A stretch of 64,000 nucleotides of DNA from Ancylobacter polymorphus (GCF_022836935.1 NZ_CP083239.1:3858001-3922000); one strand, 5' to 3'; counted from the stretch's first letter, positions 18,869 through 29,971 are shown. Notes: generated by a model from the sequence alone, not told the origin. Program-made: numbers and translations.

Positions 18869-20863
18869 ATGCGCAAGCCGTTTATCATCGCTCTCGTCGC
18901 CCTCCTCATCCTTGGAATTGGCGGCTATTTCGGCATCGGGCTCTACGTCAACCACGTGGCGCGCAGCGAGGTCGATTCGGCCCTCGGCACGCTTCGGGCC
19001 GGCGGCGCGACCGCGAGCGTCGAGGATGTGCGCTACGACCTGTTCGCCGGCCGCTTCGAGATGCGCGGCCTCTCGCTGGCCGGTCCCGGACAGGGCGCGC
19101 TGAAGATCGGCACGCTGGTCGCCAGCGGCGTCGAGCGGCGCGGCAATGAGCGGGTGTTCGCGCGCGATGTCGCCCTTACCGACGTGGCGCTCAGCCCGCC
19201 GCTCGGCCTTGGCGGCATCGACACCTCGGAATACCGCGCCCCGCGCGCCGCGATTACCGGGCTGGAATTCCCGATGCGCGCTCCGGTGGACGGCACCCCG
19301 CCGCAGATCGCGCTCAGCTTTCTGCGCCAGGTCACGGCCGAGCGCGTCGATATCCCGGTCTCCACCAACACCGGCAGCAGCGGCACCGGCGACACGCGGA
19401 TCGTCAGCGAGGAGACCAACGGCGCCATCCGCCTCGATGCGCTCGCCAAGGGTCGTTTCGCCCGCGTGACCGCCGAGCCCTCGCGCTTCACCCTCAGCGG
19501 CCCCACCGGCAGCAGCGGCAAGGGCTCGGTCGGACGGGTCGAGATCACGGGGTTCGACGTGGCGGCGGTTCTGATTCTCTTGGATTCGGAACTGCGCGAG
19601 GCCAGCGATGCGTTCATCACCGTCCATGATTCCATCGCCATGGCCGACTATGAGCTGACGCTCGATGGCGGCGTGTCGCAGCGTATCAAGAACATGACGA
19701 TGAAGGAGGTGGCGATCCGTCCCTCCGCCATTCCGGTCGAGGAAATCCTCGCCATGCGCGGACAGCTGGAAAAGCTCGCCGCCGCCGGCCGCGAAGCCCC
19801 GCCGGAGGAAGCCGCCGAGCTGTTCCGCCTGATCGCCAGCATTTACGACGAGGGCATCCGCATTGGCGGCATGTCCCTCGACACGCTGGACGCCACCGCC
19901 CCGGGCGGCATCGCCTTCAGCCTCGGGGCGTTCACTCTGGGCGCCGTGGAAGGCGGACGGATCGACAGCCTGACGCTGGACAAGCTCGCCGGCACCGGGC
20001 CGGCGGGCGAGAGCTTCAAGATGGGGCGCTTCGCCCTTGGCGGCCTGCGAGCCGGCACGCTGATGACGCTGCTGGCGGACACGGCCGAACATCCGGCGCA
20101 GGTCGGCCGCTGGCCGGCGCCGTTCTTCAACACGCTCGAATCCCTTTCCATCGACAAGCTGGAAGCCCCCACCGAGCAAGGCTCGCCGCTCGACATCGAC
20201 CGCTTTGCCCTCACCTGGACCGCCGAGCCGGATGCGCTGCCGACCCGCATCTCCGCCACGCTGCGGATGAGCGGGCCGACCGCGCTGGTCAACAGCGGCA
20301 AGTCCGCCTTCGCGCTGGTGCCGGGGCAGTTGAACCGGGCGAGCATCGCCGTCGATTTCGGCGCCGCCTGGAACGAGGCCGCCAATACGGTGGTGGTGGA
20401 GCCGGCCTATGTCGAAATCTCCGACGCCTTCTCGCTGAATCTCCGGCTCAGCCTCAGCGGCGTCGACGATTCCGTGTTCTCCACCGAGCCGGACGAGGCG
20501 CTGGCGGGGGCGGGCGAGGTCAATCTCGACGCGCTCGACCTCACGCTGACCGATGCCGGCCTGTACGATCAGAAGCTGGAAGAGGCGGCGAAGGAACAGG
20601 GGCTGAAGCCGGAGGAAATCCGCCAGCTCTTCGCCGGCTTCGCCGATCTCCTGCTCGGCCAGGCGGTGGCGGACCGGCCGGAACTCGGGCCGGCGGTGGA
20701 TGCCTTCATCCGCTTCGTGCAGAAGCCGATGGGCACGCTGTCGCTGCGCGTCACCCCGCGCAACCCGCCGCTGCCCATGCTGCTCATCGTCGAGGCGCTG
20801 AACAGCGAGGACCCGCTGTCGCTGGTGGACGAACTCAACGTCACCACCCCCGCCGCGCCCTGA
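18869..20863 (+). CDS. Membrane-anchored protein of unknown function
   Basis: A 664-residue protein I do not recognise. It begins MRKPFIIALVALLILG, a single N-terminal membrane anchor or uncleaved signal, and the rest is predicted periplasmic. The body is rich in beta-type alternation and repeated phrases such as VEGGRIDSLTLDKLAG and GLRAGTLMTLL, a style like AsmA/DUF945-type long periplasmic proteins, but no defining motif is visible. It stands alone between maeB and aspS. A beta-rich lipid- or envelope-related protein is a guess. Confidence 0.7.
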   Translation: MRKPFIIALVALLILGIGGYFGIGLYVNHVARSEVDSALGTLRAGGATASVEDVRYDLFAGRFEMRGLSLAGPGQGALKIGTLVASGVERRGNERVFARDVALTDVALSPPLGLGGIDTSEYRAPRAAITGLEFPMRAPVDGTPPQIALSFLRQVTAERVDIPVSTNTGSSGTGDTRIVSEETNGAIRLDALAKGRFARVTAEPSRFTLSGPTGSSGKGSVGRVEITGFDVAAVLILLDSELREASDAFITVHDSIAMADYELTLDGGVSQRIKNMTMKEVAIRPSAIPVEEILAMRGQLEKLAAAGREAPPEEAAELFRLIASIYDEGIRIGGMSLDTLDATAPGGIAFSLGAFTLGAVEGGRIDSLTLDKLAGTGPAGESFKMGRFALGGLRAGTLMTLLADTAEHPAQVGRWPAPFFNTLESLSIDKLEAPTEQGSPLDIDRFALTWTAEPDALPTRISATLRMSGPTALVNSGKSAFALVPGQLNRASIAVDFGAAWNEAANTVVVEPAYVEISDAFSLNLRLSLSGVDDSVFSTEPDEALAGAGEVNLDALDLTLTDAGLYDQKLEEAAKEQGLKPEEIRQLFAGFADLLLGQAVADRPELGPAVDAFIRFVQKPMGTLSLRVTPRNPPLPMLLIVEALNSEDPLSLVDELNVTTPAAP

Positions 20864-20887
20864 ACGCGGCGACGCGACCCTGACCCT

Positions 20888-20974
20888 CCCTCATCCCCGG
20901 GCTTGACCCGGGGATCCAGCCGCCTGCCCCTGCGGCATTCCTCTGGGTGGCCGGGTCAAGCCCGGCCATGAGGG
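20888..20974. repeat. Palindromic intergenic repeat (CCGGGCTTGACCCGG type)
   Basis: CCGGGCTTGACCCGG (20897-20911) faces its exact reverse complement (20951-20965), and outer CCCTCAT/ATGAGGG arms pair as well. Each inner arm is itself nearly palindromic. This is the style of interspersed intergenic repeats common in Hyphomicrobiales genomes. Confidence 0.7.
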
Positions 20975-20990
20975 TGTGCGTGGGGGGCCG

Positions 20991-21095
20991 CTAGAGCGTT
21001 TTCGAGCGAAGTGGATACCGGTTCGCGTGAAGAAAACGCGATAGAACAACGAATTAGATCATTTCACTGTTTCCGTGAAACAGTGAAATGATCTA
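20991..21095. repeat. Compound inverted repeat beside the aspS stop codon
   Basis: Two nested structures. GCGTTTTC (20996-21003) pairs with GAAAACGC (21032-21039), typical of a well-known GAGCGTTTTC repeat of rhizobia. Then a 19-bp perfect arm (21055-21073) pairs with 21077-21095 across a 3-base CGT loop. The second hairpin ends 4 bp from the aspS stop and probably also ends or protects the aspS transcript, although its T content is low. Confidence 0.7.
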
Positions 21096-21099
21096 GGCC

Positions 21100-22872
21100 T
21101 CACTTCTCCGGCAGGTTGGTGCGGATGTGCAGTTCGCGCAGCTGCTTCGGGCTCGCCTCATTGGGCGCGCCCATGAGGATGTCCTGCGCCTGCTGGTTCA
21201 TCGGGAAGATGGAGATTTCGCGCAGATTCGTGGTGCCGCACAGCAGCATCACGATGCGGTCCACACCCGCCGCCATGCCGCCATGCGGGGGCGCGCCATA
21301 CTGGAAGGCGCGGTAGAGGCCGCCGAAGCGCTCCTGCACCGTCGCCTCGTCATAGCCGGCGATCTCGAACGCCTTCACCATCGCCTCGGGACGGTGGTTG
21401 CGGATGCCGCCGGACGCGATCTCATAGCCATTGCAGGCGATATCGTACTGGAACGCCTTGATGGTCAGCGGGTCCTGGTTGTTCAGCGCCTCAAGCCCGC
21501 CCTGCGGCATGGAGAAGGGGTTGTGCGAGAAGTCGACCTTCTTGTCCTCTTCCGACCACTCATAGAACGGGAAGTCGACGATCCAGGCCAGCTCGAAGCG
21601 GTCATGGTCGACCAGCTTCAGCTCCTCGCCCACCTTGGTGCGGGCGGCGCCGGCGAACTTCACGAACTTCTCCGGGTTGCCGGCGACGAAGAAGGCGGCA
21701 TCGCCCTCCTTGAGGCCGAGCTGCGCGCGGATGGCCTCGGTGCGCTCCGGGCCGATATTGTTGGCGAGCGGACCGGCGCCCTCCCCGCCCTCGCGCCACA
21801 TGATGTAGCCGAGGCCCGGCTGCCCCTCGCCCTGCGCCCACGAGTTCATGCGGTCGCAGAAGGCGCGGGAGCCGCCGCCGGTGCCGGGGATCGCCCACAC
21901 GCGGTTTTTCGGGTCTTCCAGCATGCGCGCGAAGACCTTGAAGCCGGAACCGCGGAAATGCTCGGACACGTCCTGCATCTCGATCGGGTTGCGCAGATCC
22001 GGCTTGTCGGTGCCGTATTTCTGCATCGACACCGCGTAGGGAATGCGCGGCCAGTTCTTCGTCACCGGCTTGCCGTCGGCGAAGGCCTCGAACACGCCGG
22101 TGATCACAGGCTCGACGGCGGCGAAAATGTCTTCCTGCTCGACGAAGCTCATCTCCAGATCGAGCTGATAGAACTCGCCCGGCAGGCGGTCGGCGCGCGG
22201 GTCCTCGTCGCGGAAGCACGGTGCGATCTGGAAGTAGCGGTCGAAGCCGCTCATCATGATCAGCTGCTTGTACTGCTGCGGCGCCTGCGGCAGGGCGTAG
22301 AACTTGCCGGGGTGCAGGCGCGAGGGCACCAGGAAGTCGCGCGCGCCTTCCGGCGAGGAAGCGGTGAGGATCGGCGTCTGGAATTCGAAGAAGCCCTGCG
22401 CCTTCATCTTCGCGCGCATGGCGTCGACGATGGCGCCGCGGGTCATGATGTTCTTGTGCAGCTTCTCGCGGCGCAGGTCGAGGAAGCGGTAGCGCAGCCG
22501 CGTCTCCTCGGGGTACTCGACATCGCCGAAGACGGGGAGCGGCAGCTCGGCGGCAGGGCCGAGCACCTCGATCTCGGTGGCGTACATCTCCACCTGGCCG
22601 GTCGGCAGTTCGGGGTTCTCGGTGCCGGCGGGGCGCAGGCGCACCCGGCCATCGACCCGGATCACCCATTCCGCCCGCACCGTCTCGGCCAGCTTGAACG
22701 CCGGGCTGTCGGGATCGACCACCACCTGGGTGAGGCCGTAATGGTCGCGCAGGTCGATGAACAGCACGCCGCCATGGTCGCGGATGCGGTGACACCAGCC
22801 GGACAGCCGCGCGGTGGTGCCGACATCGCCGGCGCGAAGGGCGCCACAGGTGTGCGAGCGATAGCGGTGCAT
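21100..22872 (-). CDS. aspS: Aspartyl-tRNA synthetase
   Basis: A 590-residue class II synthetase of the bacterial AspRS type. It has an N-terminal OB-fold anticodon domain ([14 protein letters not shown] start, [19 protein letters not shown]), class II motif 2 ([19 protein letters not shown]) and motif 3 ([11 protein letters not shown]), with the bacterial GAD insert between. The start is the ATG at MHRYRSHTC; a longer reading by 20 codons lacks homology. As in other alphaproteobacteria it may be non-discriminating (Asp/Asn), which cannot be decided by eye. Confidence 0.97.
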   Translation of the reverse strand: MHRYRSHTCGALRAGDVGTTARLSGWCHRIRDHGGVLFIDLRDHYGLTQVVVDPDSPAFKLAETVRAEWVIRVDGRVRLRPAGTENPELPTGQVEMYATEIEVLGPAAELPLPVFGDVEYPEETRLRYRFLDLRREKLHKNIMTRGAIVDAMRAKMKAQGFFEFQTPILTASSPEGARDFLVPSRLHPGKFYALPQAPQQYKQLIMMSGFDRYFQIAPCFRDEDPRADRLPGEFYQLDLEMSFVEQEDIFAAVEPVITGVFEAFADGKPVTKNWPRIPYAVSMQKYGTDKPDLRNPIEMQDVSEHFRGSGFKVFARMLEDPKNRVWAIPGTGGGSRAFCDRMNSWAQGEGQPGLGYIMWREGGEGAGPLANNIGPERTEAIRAQLGLKEGDAAFFVAGNPEKFVKFAGAARTKVGEELKLVDHDRFELAWIVDFPFYEWSEEDKKVDFSHNPFSMPQGGLEALNNQDPLTIKAFQYDIACNGYEIASGGIRNHRPEAMVKAFEIAGYDEATVQERFGGLYRAFQYGAPPHGGMAAGVDRIVMLLCGTTNLREISIFPMNQQAQDILMGAPNEASPKQLRELHIRTNLPEK

Positions 22873-22983
22873 GGCGTCTTCCCGGAGTTGGTGCCGCCGC
22901 AAGAGGGCGGAACATAGCAGAACACCCCTCACGCGGGGCGCGCGGAGGGGTGCCTGCGAGGCTTGGATTTGTCAAGACGAGAC

Positions 22984-23008
22984 GGCCGCCCGCTAAAGGA
23001 GGGCGGCC
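22984..23008 (-). terminator. Hairpin after the DUF992 gene
   Basis: GGCCGCCC pairs with GGGCGGCC across a 9-base loop, 6 bp after the DUF992 stop on the minus strand. The following GTCTCGTCTTG is only moderately T-rich. Confidence 0.5.
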
Positions 23009-23013
23009 GGCTC

Positions 23014-23484
23014 TCAGGGCACGTAGCGCAGGTTCAGCCCGCCCACGCCCAGCGCCAGCGAGGCGCCGACATTGCCTTCGACCGAGACCGGGTTGAGCGC
23101 GATCGACCGGTCGGAACCGACCAGCACATTGGCGCCGACGCCGACGCCCAGCGCCACGTCGCCGGTCACGCCGCCATAGGGGCCGGCCAGCGCGCCGGGA
23201 GCGACCGACTTGGTCAGCGCCAGCACGCCCCAGGTGAGCACGCCGCCGCCGGTGACGCCGAGTTCGACGCCGATATTCTTGATGGTGCCGGCATAGCGCT
23301 GCTCGGGACCGTTGTCGGCCGGCGTGAAGGTGCAGGTCAGTTCCTGCTTGGACTCGATCAGCATGCCGATGCTGGCGCCGGCATTGCACACCAGCACGCC
23401 CGCATTCACCCGCTCGGCGGCGGAGGCCGGCACAAAGGAAAGCGCCAGAGCGGCGGTGGCGAGAGCGAAGACGGTCTTCTTCAT
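23014..23484 (-). CDS. Exported DUF992-family protein
   Basis: A 156-residue protein with a clear signal peptide (MKKTVFALATAALALSF to SAAE). The mature domain has two conserved Cys (VLVCNAGASIGMLI and ELTCTFTP) and a glycine-rich beta C terminus (VALGVGVGANVLVG, SLALGVGGLNLRYVP). This is the DUF992 pattern, found mainly in alphaproteobacteria, with unknown periplasmic function. The start is the ATG before KKTVF. It is a single gene, divergent from rnd. Confidence 0.88.
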   Translation of the reverse strand: MKKTVFALATAALALSFVPASAAERVNAGVLVCNAGASIGMLIESKQELTCTFTPADNGPEQRYAGTIKNIGVELGVTGGGVLTWGVLALTKSVAPGALAGPYGGVTGDVALGVGVGANVLVGSDRSIALNPVSVEGNVGASLALGVGGLNLRYVP

Positions 23485-23622
23485 GGATATCCCCCGGAGA
23501 TGGCGGCATTGCCGCCGTAAAGGCTTGGCGACTCGTCGCCGGCCGTCGATCATCCTCGGCGTAGATTACGGCATGATTTCGGGGTCGAAACGGCGCCGCG
23601 AGTCCGATATGTAAAAATTGAC

Positions 23623-24801
23623 ATGAACATGATCACAACCACCGACGACCTCGCCGCGGCCTGCGAACGCCTCGCCCGCCATCCGTTCATCACCATCGAC
23701 ACGGAATTCCTGCGCGAAACCACCTTCTGGCCCAAGCTCTGCGTCGTGCAGCTGGCCAGCGTGGACGAGGCGCTGGTGGTCGACGCGCTGGCCGAGGGGC
23801 TCGACCTCGCGCCGTTCTTCGCGCTGATGTCGAATCCGGACGTGCTGAAGGTGTTCCACGCCGGCCGGCAGGACATCGAAATCGTCTGGCACCTCGCCGG
23901 CATCATCCCGACCCCGGTCTTCGACACCCAGGTCGCGGCCATGGTGCTCGGCCATGGCGATTCCATCTCCTATGACCAGCTGGTGCAGCGCCTCACCGGC
24001 GAAGTGCTCGACAAGTCGCTGCGCTTCACCGACTGGTCGCGCCGCCCGCTCTCGGCGGCGCAGGTCGCCTATGCCGAAGCCGATGTCACCCATCTGCGCG
24101 ATGTGTTCCTCAAGCTCGACGCTGACCTGAAGAAGCGCGGCCGCGCCGACTGGGTGGGCGAAGAGATGGCCGTGCTCACCTCGCCCGACACCTACCGGCA
24201 GGAGCCCGAGCGCGCTTGGGAGCGGCTGCGCTCGCGCGCCCGCAAGCCCAAGGACCTCGCCGTGCTGATGGAAGTCGCCGCCTGGCGCGAGCGCGAGGCG
24301 CAGTCGCGCGACACGCCGCGCTCGCGCATTCTCAAGGACGACGTGATCGGCGAGATCGCCTCGCAGCACCCGACCACCATCGAGAAGCTGGGCCAATTGC
24401 GCGCGATCCCCAAGGGTTTCGAGCGCTCCCGCGCCGGCGAGATGATCGTCGAGGCGGTGAAGGCCGGCCTGGCCCGCGACCCCAAGACCCTGCCGCGCAT
24501 CGAGCGCGACCGGCCGCTGTCCAACGGCGCCTCGGCGACGGTGGAACTGCTGAAGGTTCTGCTGCGCATGACCTCCGAGCAGCACGGCGTCGCCGCCAAG
24601 GTCATCGCCACGGTGGACGATCTGGAGCGCATCGCCTCAGAGGACGCGCCCGATGTAGGGGCGCTGCGCGGCTGGCGCGGCGAATTGTTCGGCGATCGCG
24701 CCATGGCGCTGAAATCCGGCCGGCTGGCGCTCGCCATGCAGCGCGGGCGGGTCATCGCCATCGAGCGGACCGCACTGGACAAGGCGGGTGCGGCGGACTG
24801 A
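23623..24801 (+). CDS. rnd: Ribonuclease D
   Basis: A 392-residue DEDDy 3'-5' exoribonuclease. The acidic residues are seen in [22 protein letters not shown] and [12 protein letters not shown], with the exonuclease domain at about residues 1-165. An HRDC domain follows ([18 protein letters not shown], from about 205). It trims 3' ends of tRNA and other stable RNA. It is a single gene convergent with the ATP-grasp gene 7 bp away. Confidence 0.95.
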   Translation: MNMITTTDDLAAACERLARHPFITIDTEFLRETTFWPKLCVVQLASVDEALVVDALAEGLDLAPFFALMSNPDVLKVFHAGRQDIEIVWHLAGIIPTPVFDTQVAAMVLGHGDSISYDQLVQRLTGEVLDKSLRFTDWSRRPLSAAQVAYAEADVTHLRDVFLKLDADLKKRGRADWVGEEMAVLTSPDTYRQEPERAWERLRSRARKPKDLAVLMEVAAWREREAQSRDTPRSRILKDDVIGEIASQHPTTIEKLGQLRAIPKGFERSRAGEMIVEAVKAGLARDPKTLPRIERDRPLSNGASATVELLKVLLRMTSEQHGVAAKVIATVDDLERIASEDAPDVGALRGWRGELFGDRAMALKSGRLALAMQRGRVIAIERTALDKAGAAD

Positions 24802-24808
24802 GCCCGCC

Positions 24809-26050
24809 TCACCCCTCGCTCTGCCGGGCGCGCCGCAGTTCCACCAGCAGCGCGCGCAAAAGTTCCGGCTCGTCCCAGGGCACGGCCTGCCAGACCGCCC
24901 GCAATTCGGCATCGGGCGGGCCTTGCATCACCGCCTGCGGAAACAGCGCCACGCGCGTCTCCTCGCCCACGGTGCGCGGCGCGGCCTCCCCCTCCTCCGG
25001 CGAAGCGTGGAGATGGGCAAGCAGCAGCGCGGTGAGATCCAGCCCGGCGCGGGCACCGAAAGGCAGCACGGGCGTCGGGCGGGCATTGCATTCGAGCAGC
25101 CACGCCCGGTCCTCCGCATCGATGAGGAAATCGAACGAGACGAAGCCCGAGGCGCCGAACGCCGCCACCAGCGCCGCCGAGGCGGCGACGAGATCGGGCC
25201 GGGCAACATAGCGCAGCACATCGGCCGGCAGGATGTCGCGCGACCGCCGCTCCGCCACGGCGGTCAGCACGCCGAGCGTGCGCCCCTCCATCGCCGCCGC
25301 GCAGCTCACCGCCAGCCGCCCCTCGATGTAAGGCTGCACGCTCACCTCGCTCGGCGGGGCGATCCAGTCCCGCGCCAGCAGCCGCGCTTTCAGGCGCGGC
25401 CAGCGCGATTTCCGCCGCATCCAGCGCGCGCCGATGGCGTCGAGTTCCTCCGGCGTGCGGCAGATGGCGACGCCGCTACCGCCGCAGCTACGCGGCCGTT
25501 TGACGACGACGGGATAGCCCAGCCGCTGCGCCGCCGCCCGCGCCTCCTCCAGCGTCGCCGCCCGGATGTCCTCCGGCGCCCGCACGCCGATGTCCCGCGC
25601 GAGGCGCTGGGTCAGCGGCTTGAGGATGCGGTCGGACAGCGTGTCGAGCCGGCCGAGCGAGCGGGCGAGGCAGGCCGCCAGCCCCGGCGAGAGCGCCGCC
25701 AGGCCGGGGCGGCCGGCCTGGGTGCTGAGATGATCCAGCAGCCACAGCGTGCGCTCGTCGCATGGCACGAGAAGGTCAGGCGCGAAGGCGGCGACCGCGC
25801 GCTCCAGCCCTGCCCGCAGGCGGCGGGCGTTCAGCGTCGCCTCAAGCGGAAAGCGCGTGGCGATGTGGGGGGAGCGGAACATTAGGCTGTCCGGCGCCGC
25901 CAGCGCCGCCAGTTCGGCCCCCGCCGCCGCGAAGGCGGCCGGCAGCCGGCAGCTGGAAATGTGCCGCGCCTCCAGGGCGACCAGCAGCACCCGCGCGGGC
26001 GGGCGCCCGCCGGCCGGCCGAGCCGTGGCGTGGTCATCAGGAAAAAGCAC
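24809..26050 (-). CDS. ATP-grasp domain protein of unknown substrate
   Basis: A 413-residue ATP-grasp enzyme. After an N-terminal pre-ATP domain (RVLLVALEARHISSCRL), the nucleotide-binding segment reads YPVVVKRPRSCGGSGV (about 178-193). Metal/ATP ligands are in GFVSFDFLIDAEDRAWLLE and ECNARPTPVL. Such proteins ligate a carboxylate to an amine or thiol through an acyl-phosphate. The family resembles carbamoyl-phosphate-synthase-like or peptide ligases with no obvious partner here. It sits between rnd and ppx and seems an insertion in an otherwise conserved neighbourhood. Confidence 0.75.
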   Translation of the reverse strand: MLFPDDHATARPAGGRPPARVLLVALEARHISSCRLPAAFAAAGAELAALAAPDSLMFRSPHIATRFPLEATLNARRLRAGLERAVAAFAPDLLVPCDERTLWLLDHLSTQAGRPGLAALSPGLAACLARSLGRLDTLSDRILKPLTQRLARDIGVRAPEDIRAATLEEARAAAQRLGYPVVVKRPRSCGGSGVAICRTPEELDAIGARWMRRKSRWPRLKARLLARDWIAPPSEVSVQPYIEGRLAVSCAAAMEGRTLGVLTAVAERRSRDILPADVLRYVARPDLVAASAALVAAFGASGFVSFDFLIDAEDRAWLLECNARPTPVLPFGARAGLDLTALLLAHLHASPEEGEAAPRTVGEETRVALFPQAVMQGPPDAELRAVWQAVPWDEPELLRALLVELRRARQSEG

Positions 26051-26141
26051 GGAACGGCCCCCGCCGGCGCAGACTGCGCATCCGGCGGGCTTCTAGCGGG
26101 GTGGGCGGGACAAATCCAGCCCCTGCCGCCCGTCGCCGAGA

Positions 26142-27659
26142 CTAGCCGGCGACCACCACCGAGTCGCGTCCGATCAGCCGGCCGAGCGTGCGCAGGCGGC
26201 TGGCGATGCGGTCGCCGCTGAGCGGGGCGAGGTCGCCACGCAGCTGCAGCGAGAGCTTGCCGCGTTCCACGGTCAGCGGCGTCAGCGGCAGCGTGCCCGG
26301 CATGGCGGCGGAGAGGATATAGCCCACCCGCATCGCCGCGCCGAGAATGCGCGCCCGGTCCAGCAGCCGGGCCGAGACCAATTCGCGGATGCGCGGCGAC
26401 AGGTCTTCGTCCACCAGCCCGACATGCCGGTAATAGATGGCGAGGGCCAGGAAGGCGCGGCCGGGATGGTCGACGCCGATGAAGGAGGCATGGGCGATGA
26501 GATTCAGGCTCTGCTCGCCGCGATAATCGGGATGCGCCCGCCAGCTGATGTCGGAGAGCAGACAGGCGGCATGGCGCAGCCGCTTCTCCTCCACGCTTTC
26601 GTCGATGTGGCTGGATTTCATGAACTGGTCGGTCCAGTCGATGAGTTCCCAGCCATGGGCGGGGGAGCGGGCGCGGACCTCGTTCAGCTCGGCGGCGGCG
26701 GAGATCAGCGGATCGAGGCTGCGGTCTTCCTCGCTGAGAAGCTCATAGAGCAACCCCTCGCGCACGCCCTGCGCCGAGATGAAGACATTGGCCGGCTTGC
26801 CGATGCGGATCACATGTTCCAGCACCAGCGCGCCATAGGGCAGCAGCGGCCGGCGCACATCGGACACGGTGTCGATGCGCGAGAGCGTGTCGATCGGCAC
26901 CTGCCGCACCAGCCGGCAGAATTCCAGCGCCTCGCGCGCGGGGATGATGTAGCCGTGCATCACATGCAGGGGATAGCCGCGCTGGAACATGTGCAGCCGC
27001 GCCAGCGCGCGCCAGGTGCCGCCCACGGCGTAGAAGGTGCGGCCCTTGAGATGTTCGAGATGCGGGTCCTTGGCCAGCAGGTCCTTGACGATCTTGTCGG
27101 CCTTTTTCAGCGAGCGGCCGGACGTATCCTGCAAGGCGAGGCCGCCGAGCGGGAAGGTGACGCCGGAGCCGATGCGCTGGCCATGAAGGTCGGCCAGTTC
27201 CAGCGAGCCGCCGCCGAGATCGCCGACCACGCCATTGGCGTGATGCACGCCGGAAAGGATGCCGAGCGCGGAAAGCTGCGCCTCGCGCTTGCCGGAGAGC
27301 ACCTCCACCTCGGTGCGGCAGATGTCGCGGCAGGCATTGACGAAATCCGGCCCGTTGGAGGCATCGCGCGCCGCCGCGGTGGCGAGCACATAGAGCGTGC
27401 CCACCCCCATGCGGTCGCACAGCACCCGGAAGCGGCGCAGGGCGGCGAGCGCCTTTTCCACCGCGTCCGGGTTCAGGCGGCCGGTGGTCAGCACCTCCCG
27501 GCCGAGCCCGCAGGAGGCCTTCTCGTTGAAGATCGGCGTCGGCGAGCGCGACAGGCGCTCATAGACGACGAGGCGGACGGAGTTGGAACCGATATCGATG
27601 ACGGCGATCGACATGCCGGACAACAGGCCGTGTCCGGCATCACGCAAGGCTTCGCTCAT
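26142..27659 (-). CDS. ppx: Exopolyphosphatase / Ppx-GppA family
   Basis: A 505-residue member of the ASKHA-fold Ppx/GppA family. IDIGSNSVRLVVYE and GDLGGGSLEL are the two phosphate-binding loops, and an HD-type C-terminal region follows from about residue 330 (RHAACLLSDISWRAHPDY). It removes terminal phosphates from polyphosphate and/or pppGpp. The start is the ATG at MSEALRDAG, 4 bp after the ppk stop, so the two antagonistic enzymes are co-transcribed. Confidence 0.92.
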   Translation of the reverse strand: MSEALRDAGHGLLSGMSIAVIDIGSNSVRLVVYERLSRSPTPIFNEKASCGLGREVLTTGRLNPDAVEKALAALRRFRVLCDRMGVGTLYVLATAAARDASNGPDFVNACRDICRTEVEVLSGKREAQLSALGILSGVHHANGVVGDLGGGSLELADLHGQRIGSGVTFPLGGLALQDTSGRSLKKADKIVKDLLAKDPHLEHLKGRTFYAVGGTWRALARLHMFQRGYPLHVMHGYIIPAREALEFCRLVRQVPIDTLSRIDTVSDVRRPLLPYGALVLEHVIRIGKPANVFISAQGVREGLLYELLSEEDRSLDPLISAAAELNEVRARSPAHGWELIDWTDQFMKSSHIDESVEEKRLRHAACLLSDISWRAHPDYRGEQSLNLIAHASFIGVDHPGRAFLALAIYYRHVGLVDEDLSPRIRELVSARLLDRARILGAAMRVGYILSAAMPGTLPLTPLTVERGKLSLQLRGDLAPLSGDRIASRLRTLGRLIGRDSVVVAG

Positions 27660-27663
27660 GCGC

Positions 27664-29964
27664 TCACGTCCGTTCGCGACGGCGCAGGAGGTTTCGGGGC
27701 GAGGATTCCTTGAGCGACTTACCACGTCCCGACAGGCTCGGATTGGTCATGAAATATTGCTGGGCGTTGAATTTTTCCTCGCCCTCGCCGGGCACTATGC
27801 GCTGCGACGAGCCATCGGGCAACACGCGCCAGCTCTGCTGGTTGTCCTGCAGGTTCGCGACCATGATCTGGTCGAGAATCTGCATGTGCACCGTCGGGTT
27901 GGTGACCGGGCACAGCGATTCGACGCGGCGGTCGAGATTGCGCGGCATCAGGTCGGCCGAGGAGATGTAGACGGCGGAGTCCGCATGCGGCAGGCCGTGG
28001 CCATTGCCGAAGCAATAGATGCGCTCATGTTCCAGGAAGCGGCCAACGATGGACTTGACGCGGATATTCTCCGACAGGCCCGGCACGCCCGGCCGCAGGC
28101 AGCAGATGCCGCGCACCACGATGTCGATCGGCACGCCCGCCTGGCTGGCGCGGTAGAGCGCGTCGATGATCATCGGGTCGACCAGCGAGTTCATCTTCAG
28201 CCAGATCGCCGCCGGCTTGCCGGCCTTGGCGAATTCCACCTCGCCATGGATATGGTCGAGGATGCGCTTCTTCAGCGTCAGCGGGGCGATGGCCAGCGCT
28301 TCCAGCTCCACCGGCTCGGCATAGCCGGTGATGAAGTTGAAGATGCGCGCCACATCGCGCCCGATCGCCGGGTCGGCGGTGAAGAAGGACAGGTCGGTAT
28401 AGATGCGGGCGGTGATGGGGTGATAATTGCCCGTGCCGACATGGCAGTAGCTCGCCAGCGCGCCACCCTCGCGGCGCACCACCAGCGAGAGCTTGGCGTG
28501 GGTCTTCAGCTCCAGGAAGCCGAACACCACCTGCACGCCGGCCCGCTCCAGATCGCGCGCCCAGCGGATGTTGGCTTCCTCGTCGAAGCGCGCCTTCAGC
28601 TCCACCAGCGCCGTCACCGACTTGCCGGCCTCCGCCGCCTCGGCCAGCGCCTTGACGATGGGGCTGTCGGAAGAGGTGCGGTAGAGCGTCTGCTTGATGG
28701 CGACGACGTTGGGGTCGCGCGCCGCCTGGCGCAGGAACTGCACCACCACGTCGAACGACTCATAGGGGTGATGGACCACCAGGTCCTTCTCGCGGATGGC
28801 GGCGAAGCAGTCGCCGGCATGGTCGCGGATGCGCTCGGGAAAGCGCGGGTTGTACGGCTTGAACTTCAGGTCCGGCCGGTCGATGCCGACGAGCTGGCTG
28901 AACTCGTTCAGCGCCAGCACGCCGTCGACCAGGAACACCTCGTCCCCGGCCACGCCGAGTTCGCGGGCGACGAAGACGCGCAGTTCCTCGGGCATTGAGG
29001 CGTCCACCTCCAGCCGGATCACCTGCCCCAGCCGCCGACGCTTCAGCGCCGTCTCGAACTGGCGCATCAGGTCCTCGGCCTCTTCCTCGACTTCGAGGTC
29101 GCTGTCGCGGATGACGCGGAAGCCGCCCTGCCCCTTCACCTGATAGCCCGGGAACAGGCGGCCGATGAACAGGCCGATCATCTGTTCGAGGGTGATGAAG
29201 CGCTGCACCCCGCCCTCGCCGTCCGGCAGGCGGATGAAGCGGTCGATCTTGGCCGGCACACGGATGAGCGCGTTCATCGCCCGCCCGTCATGGATACGCG
29301 CCAGCTGCAGCGCCAGCGAGAAGCCGAGATTCGGAATGAACGGGAACGGATGCGCCGGGTCGATGGCGAGCGGGGTGAGCACCGGGAACACATGGGCGAG
29401 GAAGAAATCGTCCAGCACCGCCCGGTCGGCCTTCTCCACATCGGCGCCGTCCACCAGCACGATGCCGCAGCCGATCAGCGATTGGCGCAGGTCGCGCCAG
29501 CGGGCCTGCTGGTCCTCGGCGAGTTCGGCCGCCGCCGCGCCGATGCGGGCGAGCTGTTCCACCGGGTTCAGCCCGTCCGGGCTGCGCACCGTGTAGCCCT
29601 CGCGCACCTGCTCCTTCAGGCCGGCGACGCGGACCATGAAGAATTCGTCGAGATTATTGGCCGAGATGGAAAGGAAGCGCAGCTGTTCGAGCATCGGGTG
29701 CTCGGTGTTGGCGGCCTCCTCCAGCACCCGGCGGTTGAATTCGAGCCAGGACAGTTCGCGGTTGATGAAGCGCTCGGGCGACTTCATCAGCTCGTCCTCC
29801 AGCGGCCGCGGGGGTACCGTCGGCTGGATGGCCATTTCGGTCAGTTCGACAAGCTGTTCCACCGGTGTTTCCGTCTCGCTCACCGTCGGCACTCCATCCT
29901 CTTTGCGGGGGGCCCGCTTCGGCCGGCGCGAAGGTCGCCGGGCTTCGTGACGGCTGGATGACAT
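27664..29964 (-). CDS. ppk: Polyphosphate kinase 1
   Basis: A 766-residue PPK1 that reversibly makes polyphosphate from ATP. Domains in order: N domain ([20 protein letters not shown] from about 66), head domain, then the C1/C2 catalytic half. The autophosphorylated His is expected in [12 protein letters not shown], and [12 protein letters not shown] follows. It has about 60 extra basic N-terminal residues ([19 protein letters not shown]) compared with the usual start near the N domain, so the true start could be internal. Confidence 0.95.
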   Translation of the reverse strand: MSSSRHEARRPSRRPKRAPRKEDGVPTVSETETPVEQLVELTEMAIQPTVPPRPLEDELMKSPERFINRELSWLEFNRRVLEEAANTEHPMLEQLRFLSISANNLDEFFMVRVAGLKEQVREGYTVRSPDGLNPVEQLARIGAAAAELAEDQQARWRDLRQSLIGCGIVLVDGADVEKADRAVLDDFFLAHVFPVLTPLAIDPAHPFPFIPNLGFSLALQLARIHDGRAMNALIRVPAKIDRFIRLPDGEGGVQRFITLEQMIGLFIGRLFPGYQVKGQGGFRVIRDSDLEVEEEAEDLMRQFETALKRRRLGQVIRLEVDASMPEELRVFVARELGVAGDEVFLVDGVLALNEFSQLVGIDRPDLKFKPYNPRFPERIRDHAGDCFAAIREKDLVVHHPYESFDVVVQFLRQAARDPNVVAIKQTLYRTSSDSPIVKALAEAAEAGKSVTALVELKARFDEEANIRWARDLERAGVQVVFGFLELKTHAKLSLVVRREGGALASYCHVGTGNYHPITARIYTDLSFFTADPAIGRDVARIFNFITGYAEPVELEALAIAPLTLKKRILDHIHGEVEFAKAGKPAAIWLKMNSLVDPMIIDALYRASQAGVPIDIVVRGICCLRPGVPGLSENIRVKSIVGRFLEHERIYCFGNGHGLPHADSAVYISSADLMPRNLDRRVESLCPVTNPTVHMQILDQIMVANLQDNQQSWRVLPDGSSQRIVPGEGEEKFNAQQYFMTNPSLSGRGKSLKESSPRNLLRRRERT

Positions 29965-29971
29965 GTCGGTA

